Shown here piece by piece: positions 57,345 to 64,000 of a DNA stretch of 64,000 bases. The translations under genes were made by a program, and so were the position numbers. This DNA is from Saturnia japonica (lineage: Eukaryota; Arthropoda; Insecta; Lepidoptera; Saturniidae). Under the pieces are notes generated by a model. The model did no database searches and had not been told where the DNA came from. It worked only from the letters and a program-made list of their open reading frames with translations. The stretch lies in assembly GCA_033032175.1 (NCBI GenBank), contig CM065306.1:22861001-22925000 (forward strand). The letters are read 5' to 3'. Within the stretch, counting starts at the first letter, position 1. Every line of letters begins with the position of its first letter.

Positions 57345-57640
57345 TTTTTTTGGCGCCGCAATAAGCTCTTGCCAGTGTCAATGTTTTTAAGCCATTGTAG
57401 TATTTTCTAATATTCAAAGTGGAGTCTAACAAGATGATAGCCCCTTGCCACAACTATCCAGGAAGTTTTTGTGTCATCTCAAAATGCATTTTTCCAGTAG
57501 ATATATATTATTCCGCGTCACGTATGCACGATAACCGAACAGCATAACGCATAATACCATCAATATTACATAATACAGGTCGAAGAACCTACGTTAATGA
57601 ATAAAAAAAAACAAGGCAGCTCAAGATTTCACCAAAAGTA
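57345..57640 (-). repeat. Family A repeat (diverged, inverted)
   Basis: Shared landmarks with 48630-48915 in the same orientation: CTAACAAGATGATAG, ACCATCAATATTACATAATA, GAACCTACGTTAATG and GCAGCTCAAGATTTCACC. Confidence 0.6.
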
Positions 57641-58239
57641 TCCCGTGGCCCCAGGGCAGTTACGTACATTAATATCAGGACAAAGAAGCTGAAGTGATAC
57701 TCGCCAGCAAAATTATAGATAAACTTTTAAAGGTTTTAATTTAATTTTTAGACAACATGTTACAGGTATTACCTACTTTCATAAACTAAATGATGCTAAT
57801 GCCGTTTAAATATTATTGTAACTTTTTTAAATTATGATTCTAAAAGAGAAACAAAGCCCATTATGATATTAATTAAAAATTAAACACGAAAATATTTAAT
57901 ACCAAGTATAATATAGGTAATTATTTAGATAGTACATTATTAGTGTAAATAGTTTTCCCTCTCGGTAAACAGACGCCATTCCGTAGAGTTGACTTTGAAT
58001 TATGCTCCCGAAAAAAGTAATTCATTCTCATCACTAAGTTTTAAGAAAGGCTAACAACCATAACGAAGCTTCATAATGTTGAGTTAATGATAGAGTTTAA
58101 GGGATAACATTGTCTAAGTGATTTAACAAAACAACATATAGGTAAACCACTCGACTTATACATTTGTATAATGCCAATCACACTAGAGCTGATCGAAAGA
58201 TAAAGTCAGACCCCCACCCCCTCAAATAAAATATAATAT
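57641..58239. other. Intergenic, nothing recognised
   Basis: AT-rich, no gene or repeat pair seen. Confidence 0.4.
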
Positions 58240-58640
58240 TTGTTTACGCTAATTATATATAATAGGCCGTGGTATGAGGCACAATCCTCTTTCCCCTCTC
58301 CCTCCGGCCGTTTTCCTTACCACCGATCCCCACCCCTTGCACGGACTGGTGCAAGTCTGTCTGCGTCAACGGTACGAAGCAGGAGTGTTGCACTGCGCAT
58401 GTGCGCTCGAACAAACGAACGGACATAAATAAACAAGTGAAATTAATTTGTGCCAAATATTCTTCGATTGCTTCAATTTATTGCCCCTGAAAATATATTA
58501 ATGGATTGTGCTCAATATAAGTTTGTAATATTGTACAACGAATTTGCGTCGAGAGTGAAGCTGACCGGACGCCCCTGAAATTCAGCACGCGACCTGCACC
58601 AGACGTGAGTACCAATTTATTCACTCCTTCCCTCGCCTTG
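58240..58640 (+). other. GC-richer block with a donor-like site (possible promoter/first exon)
   Basis: 58290-58440 is C-rich on the + strand. 58540-58610 is followed by CCAGAC|GTGAGTACC at about 58602, a good splice-donor match. It could be a non-coding first exon of a gene to the right, or part of a retroelement leader. No protein evidence. Confidence 0.3.
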
Positions 58641-59689
58641 TTCCACGTGCATTTTAAAGATAAAGTTCCTCTGAGCTAGCGCCTACAATATTCAATTATC
58701 GTACAAAATTATATTTATTCTTTATAATTTGATCGATTTAGATCTCATTGTTTGTTAACTCTACATCTGCGCTTTACCTCATGGGCACGTGAAAACTCAA
58801 CAAATCAAACTCCCCTCTCCTCCTCACCTCGTCACTTTCCCTCACTCCTGCTTGTCATTTCGTATTTACCTGGCGTTGACTCGCATTAAATCTACATCTA
58901 ACATTTCACCATTAACAAATAAAAATATGCCTGTTACAAAATCAAATGCCTTCTATTCTTCTTATACAATATGTATTAAAAACCCCGTCGGATCCGTGAA
59001 GGTGTTATTAGGTATCGAGATTATATTGTTTATGTTATCTATTTCAGATTTTAAGTAAAAAAAAACTACCTCTAATAAAATGTAAAAAAAATAATTAAAT
59101 GAGGAAACTTACATGGCAATACAGGCGGCGCGGCGCAGGGTACCGCCTTACGATCAAACGTACCGTTGCGCCGCGCCGGGGCCTGCGACGGTGTTATCAC
59201 GTTTTAAAAATTTGCTAAATTTTAGGGAAAATAAATATGTTAATTTTAAATCGCAATAAATATTTTATTTTCATAATAAATACAATTTTGATTCTTTTTT
59301 TGGTAATGTCATTGGGGTACCTACATACCCTTTTCGGATTCGACGTGGTTTTTTATACATATTGTATATTCTCTGTTGCAATCCTTGTTTAATCTACTTG
59401 CGATACGATAAAAATAAAACAAAAGTTTTAATATTGTCATATTTTTACTGGATCATAATTCTATGTATCCTGACGAAGTGGTCGGCACTGCAACTCGCTA
59501 GCAAGGTGTCTCTGTCCCCCCTGTCGCCTTCACGTTTCGGCTGGAACGTCAGCCGGCGCACTGTGAGATGGTGGGCCGCACTGGGGACAAAGGTAAGGGG
59601 GATTTAAGCACAACCAGAGTTAGATTTAGTGTGTGGCAACGGGAGCTTCAATTCCAAAATAACTCCCATTCTGACGAAGTTTTTTTTTA
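58641..59689. other. Intergenic with a GC hairpin and a GC-rich patch
   Basis: 59127-59177 is a strong palindrome: GGCGCGGCGC pairs with GCGCCGCGCC, extended through GGTAC/GTACC. 59470-59600 is GC-rich and ends at AAAGGTAAGG, which looks like a donor; its frames show no known domain. Confidence 0.45.
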
Positions 59690-59935
59690 ATAACAGCTCA
59701 GCACATTACAATCCAAAACACAACGGTGACCACCGAGAGATCTAAATCCATCGGCATTCGTCGCCGTTATGTTGGCCTGCATAAATATCTCTTCACGTTA
59801 CGCTTAAAGAACCCGATGTTGTAAGGAGGAGGGAACACACTGACCGAGAGATGGTTCCATAGTTTCACGATACGACTTTTTAGTTCACGCCGAGATGGAG
59901 GTTATTGTAAAATTGTGACTGCGAAGGCCAGCGTG
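59690..59935 (+). repeat. Family D repeat (copy 2)
   Basis: AACGGTGACCACCGAGAGATC at about 59725 as in 22836. The continuation ATGTTGGCCTGCATAAA parallels ATTCCGGCCTGTATAAA. Likely a LINE 3' UTR. Confidence 0.6.
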
Positions 59936-59936
59936 T

Positions 59937-60254
59937 GTGGTTCTGTTGTGGAAGGGAGAGGAGGGAATTCATTCATCAATAACATTAACGAAACACAATA
60001 TTGTAAAACATAATTCATATTCAAAATTAATGAATGAACCCATTTCTATTTTGCTCGATGGTCCAATCTTTAAATCCGACCCTGACTACAATGTCAAAAA
60101 TTCAAATAATATGTACAGATGTTTAGTTTTTTATATTGCTCATTTTAGTTATTCTGCGTTACTACTAGGAGCGCTGCAAGAAGATATAGAAAAGAAAAGA
60201 AAACGTAGTCAAAAAACATCCCGAATATACTGGACTATATTGGATGTGAAGTGA
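59937..60254 (+). other. Unrecognised 105-codon open frame
   Basis: Encodes a protein-like text with a hydrophobic segment (CLVFYIAHFSYSALLLGALQ) and a basic end (EKKRKRSQK). No family recognised and no splice context; it may be chance or transposon-derived. Confidence 0.2.
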
Positions 60255-60529
60255 TAATGTCATCGAAGGTGGTGTAATACTCTAGTAATTACAGGACCGG
60301 CTTAATCTTCTATTGTTCTAGCACGCGAAGTGGCGATCACCAGCATTTAGACAGTGTAGTCAGAAATAAATTAATCACAAATTATGTATAGAAAATTAAA
60401 AATCTATTTAAAATAGAATTTAAATTGTGTAATTATATAATAATCAACTTGCTTTAAAGTAAAAAGGACAGATTATTCGTTCATAAAATAAAAAGATTAA
60501 AGTTTCAAACCAATAACTAGAAACGACTG

Positions 60530-60625
60530 CAAACAAGGAGTTTTTGGCGGGATCTTAAAGTGACATGTTGTGGTTTTTTAACACGCTTTTATTAGCTTCA
60601 CCTGTATGTATGTATGTATGTAACC
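60530..60625 (+). repeat. Family A head plus (TATG)n
   Basis: GTTTTTGGCGGGATCTTAAAG and ATGTTGTGGTTTTTTAA match 13553-13600. Followed at 60604-60622 by five TATG units. Confidence 0.6.
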
Positions 60626-60782
60626 GACCCCTTTGAGCTCGATTTTGTCCTACTTTGAATGATCAGATTTAATTCAAACTTTGCACACCTGTCAAAAGTC
60701 GATGACAATGCAATAATCCGATCAAAGCATCCGATTATCCTAATTAGATTCGCCAGGATTAATTAATTTCTTTCCGCATTCT

Positions 60783-61061
60783 TTGCATGCGAGTAAGAGA
60801 GATAGAGCTAGTGCGCGAACTACGCATGGGTGCAGTTCCACACTTACTCTTTCGGGCATGCAAGGTTGTACAGTTGATCATGCAGTCATTTATTTGGGTC
60901 CGCGATTGTTTGCTGCTGGACAAGCTTATGTGGCACTTAGTCGTGGAAGATCCTTGGACGGTATACGAATTGAAGAACTTGATTGCTCAAAATTAACAGG
61001 AAGAACTCCATGTAACAGTGAAGCATTGAATGAAATGATTCGATTAGGAGATAAACCATAA
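60783..61061 (+). pseudogene. PIF1-like helicase C-terminal fragment (probably Helitron)
   Basis: The frame reads MQGCTVDHAVIYLGPRLFAAGQAYVALSRGRSLDGIRIEELDCSKL, then PCNSEALNEM. GQAYVALSR is the arginine-finger motif VI of PIF1/RecD-like helicases. The preceding KSQG motif is degraded (SGMQG). Different subfamily from 65-316 (that one has NCFSQGQFYVA). No Rep part nearby. Confidence 0.8.
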
Positions 61062-61583
61062 AATCTACAATCAGCCACAGAGTGAAAATTCACACTCATC
61101 CTCATTCTCAGTGCTGCCAACAGATTCGCTCCTATGATTATAATATTTTGTAGAGTGATTACGGATTGAAAATTCCATACTCAAGCATTAATGTGACTGA
61201 CTGTATATGTAAATAAGGTTGCACCTCTGTGTCTCGCTGTTTATATTGGCATAATAGAAATCTTTGAATATGTGTTCTTAACCAAGATACAATCGGAACA
61301 CATTTGTACATATTAAGGGCGCTTGATAGTTAGCAAATCGAACTAAATAATTAATAGTTTAAAAAATTTAACTAAAAATTGAAAAATAAATAATAGTTTA
61401 AAAAAACTAAAAGAAACACGCTTTCATAAAAAATACAACTAAACAACAGAAAATAAAATTTAATAAATTTGATTAAGTACAGTGTAAAAAAAAATGAATA
61501 TACATTATTGTAAAAAAAGCGTGGGGTGCATAGTGTCAATAATTATAAACATTTTATTGACAGATAATGAGTAGAAGAATCAT
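61062..61583. other. Unique flank left of duplication copy 2
   Basis: AT-rich, no gene. Its right edge (GAATCAT) is the junction to the duplicated block. Confidence 0.5.
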
Positions 61584-62186
61584 CACTGCCCCGTCTAGCC
61601 CTCCGGTAGCTACGCCACTGATATCTATACGAATAATATAATAAAGCGGAAAAGTTTTTTGTTTGTTTTTTTTAAACACGCCAATCTCTGGAACACCCAG
61701 TCTGATTCGAAAAATTCTTTTTGTATATGATGATAGCCAGACTCTTGAGGAATAGTAGAGGCTATTGTACGATTTAGGATTATGCATACTGTTGGACGTC
61801 TCATGGTAAAATATTTTTAAAGAAGATTGAAGGTTCTCCGCAAATAGCAATATATAATGAAACCGATCTCAAAAAAATTAGCGAGAAATTACTAAAACTT
61901 TTCGTCACATTTATTACATTTATATTTTTCTCCCTTAAATGAATATTTTGATATTACAAATTTAATATTTAATTATAAATACTTGTTAGGTCGCTTTTGT
62001 TACTTTGCAGAGATACAGATATACCTACACAAACAAACACATAAACTACTTTACTTTAAAAGTGAGTTATTTATATACTGTAATGAAGTGACATATAGCG
62101 TCTCCCCAACAATCATATTATGACATTCTATGTATAAAAAGGCACATTCAATTTTTAAATAAAACAATTAACACAAATGTCGATAA

Positions 62187-64000
62187 CACATAATATGAAA
62201 TTGGCGTTTTGTACGGGAGGAATAAAAAGACAATTTTTTTTTTTGTAGTCAAAACCTGTTATAACGACATCGAAGGGACTGCTCATATTCAGTCGTAAAA
62301 ACCGATAGTCGTAACAACCGGTGATGTTTAATGTGTATCGTGCAAGTACAAACAAATCGATAGGGAATTATTGGAAAAATATATTTATTCAACTATGTAC
62401 ATTTTGTTTATTACACATAAGTACAATGCATATTATTTTTCTGTGAGCATAAAATCTGTAATTTTGGTCTGTTTGGAACACTTCTGTTGTTCACAGATAT
62501 TTTGTAATTAACGTATCGTTATAATTGCTGTGGATATGGAACTGTTCATTAAAAAGAACAATCTTTCTTAATACACTAACAGCATTGATACCATCATTCA
62601 AAGTTGGTGCAGTAAATTGTTTTTCAGAGTCTTCCTGTTCGTCATCTTCCTCTTGAACATCTCGTACAATATCATCTTCCGTAGCTCGAGCGCAAATTGC
62701 AATAGAGTTATCTACATCAGTGAACTCTGCTGCTTCAGTAGTAGATAAAGCAGGTCGTAAATTTTGGGCTAATTGAGCAAGAGAAATATTGTCATCTCCA
62801 TCATCATCAGTCACATCATCTGAGGTTATTGTTAAGAGGTCTTTAAAACCAGCATGTTCAAAGCAGTTAGCTATAGTGTTTTTTGAAACGTTTTTCCATG
62901 CTTCTGATATCATCAAGAACCGTAAAGCTTTTTTGGTCGCTACTGTCAAGGTTTTGTATTAACTTAAATACTTGCAGTCTTCTATACTGAGATTTTAAAC
63001 ACCTTATTACACCTTGGTCCATTGTTTGCAACACAGATGTAACATTTGGTGGTAAGAACACAAGTTTAATGCATTTTAGATTAGTAACAGCCGGATGAGC
63101 AGGACAGTTATCAACCAAAAGTAGAACTTTCTGTTTGTTTCCTTTCAATTCAGCGACCCAGTTTCTTAACCATCTCTCAAAAATGTCCGATGTCATCCAT
63201 GACTTCACATAGTATTCATACGTTACCGGCAGTGAGTGTATGTTTTTAAAGGCATCTTGGTCTCTTAGATTTGCCAATAACTAAAAGCTTTCTTTTACAG
63301 GATCCTGTCATATTTGCTGCAACCATAATAGTTAATCTTGTCTTAGACATTTTTCCTCCCGAACAATTCTCTCCTTTGAACTTTAAAGTCTTGTCTGGTT
63401 ACATATTGTAAAAAAGTCCAGTTTCGTCTGCGTTAAACATTTCATCTGGTCCGTAGCCTTTGAATAATGTAGGCCACTTTTGCGTTATCCATTCTTCTAC
63501 AGTATCCTTATCAACACTAGCAGCTTCACCACTCATTTTCCCGCCGACAATACCGTGCCGAGCCCGGAAACGTTGAATCCAACTAGACGAGCAAACAAAA
63601 TCTTCGCCAAAACGTTGAGCAAAATCATTAGCTTTTTGTTGAAGAATCGGTCCGTTTATTGGGCACATTATTAGCCCTTTGATATTTAAACCACTTTAAC
63701 AAAGCTTCCTCAATATTCGTATGCTTCGTTGTTCTGGCTCGTTTCATGTTCAAAAAATTATTGTCATAAAGCGCTTGAATTTTTTCTCGCTCTTTACAAA
63801 TGGTTGAAATTGTCGAGTGTGATACACCATATTTCTTTGCTAAATCTTTGTTTGAAATTCCGCTCTCTAGCTTGGATATAATACGCGATTCTTTGCGACA
63901 TTTTAAAAGTTTCACGAATAACTCTACAAAGTTTTGGTGCGTCTTGTGTATAGATAAGTAACAAACTAACTGAAGAGAATGAAGAAGCGGGCTTTGACTC
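62187..64000 (-). mobile_element. mariner derivative hosting Tigger (copy 2, truncated by window)
   Basis: Left mariner end ATATGAAATTGGCG at about 62193, Tigger left end at 62246. The right ends lie outside the window. Confidence 0.85.
62491..63915 (-). pseudogene. Tigger transposase, inactivated, copy 2
   Basis: Same segments and the same three frameshifts and stop as copy 1. A few private changes: E to A in the ISEAWKN block, E to K in DSEKQF, R to Q in NEQFHIHS and an earlier or altered end. It is a duplicate of an already dead gene. Confidence 0.9.

Larger units (their letters stand above)
61584..64000. repeat. Segmental duplication, copy 2 (runs off the window)
   Basis: Direct repeat of 53410-55825. 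It starts abruptly inside the hAT end without the rest of the hAT. Offset is 8174 bp up to the T-run and 8175 after it. Confidence 0.97.

Noticed and set aside
1..64000. CRISPR arrays, rRNA, bacterial operons or a novel defence system
   Set aside because: No regularly spaced direct repeats with unique spacers and no clustered prokaryotic genes; all features fit an insect nuclear genome.

Overview
The window is AT-rich, intron-containing animal DNA, most likely from a moth or butterfly (Lepidoptera). That assignment is an inference from three things: two conserved insect genes split by many short exons, the mori-like mariner, RTE-like LINE, Helitron and tRNA-SINE debris typical of lepidopteran genomes, and the absence of any bacterial-style gene organisation. 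I ran no database search; all names come from motif recognition.

Two host genes can be reconstructed, both on the + strand. The first (coding exons 16297-26062) is a seven-exon D-glucuronyl C5-epimerase (Hsepi/GLCE type). This Golgi enzyme converts glucuronate to iduronate in heparan sulfate. The exons join in frame to about 569 residues. One junction (exon 6 to 7) needs a GC donor to keep the conserved W-Y-E-E-Y-P block. The second (39676-45776) is a six-exon Myd88, the death-domain plus TIR adaptor of Toll signalling. It joins in frame to exactly 400 residues. Its short first exon is easily missed, and it ends in a polybasic tail.

Everything else is mobile-element debris and unassigned intergenic DNA. 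From left to right: a Helitron helicase end (65-316); LINE scraps (2.2-3.0, 5.4-5.9 and 12.5-12.8 kb); a GC-rich island with tandem octamers (7.26-7.66 kb); a nearly intact Tc1-like element with one premature stop (9.5-10.8 kb); Hsepi with MITEs, SINEs and LINE tails in its introns; a dead mariner with clear TIRs (29465-30690); a MITE (31798-32155); a LINE reverse-transcriptase wreck (34.9-36.3 kb); a GC-rich minisatellite (36.7-36.95 kb); Myd88; another LINE tail (47.4-48.0 kb); and a dense transposon nest from 49.5 to 56.7 kb.

The nest is the most informative part. A hAT element (51717-53446) has target duplications of ATATCTAT. A mariner (50452-51709) later jumped into the TA of the left duplication. 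To the right, a 2.1-kb Tigger/pogo element (54071-56162) sits inside a small mariner deletion derivative (54012-56719). The block from 53410 onward, including the last 37 bp of the hAT, recurs almost identically from 61584 to the window end, offset 8174-8175 bp. Both copies carry the same dead-transposase lesions. This is a segmental (probably tandem) duplication, or an assembly artefact, and not two transpositions. I saw no CRISPR array, rRNA or convincing tRNA gene, and no clearly new multi-gene system.
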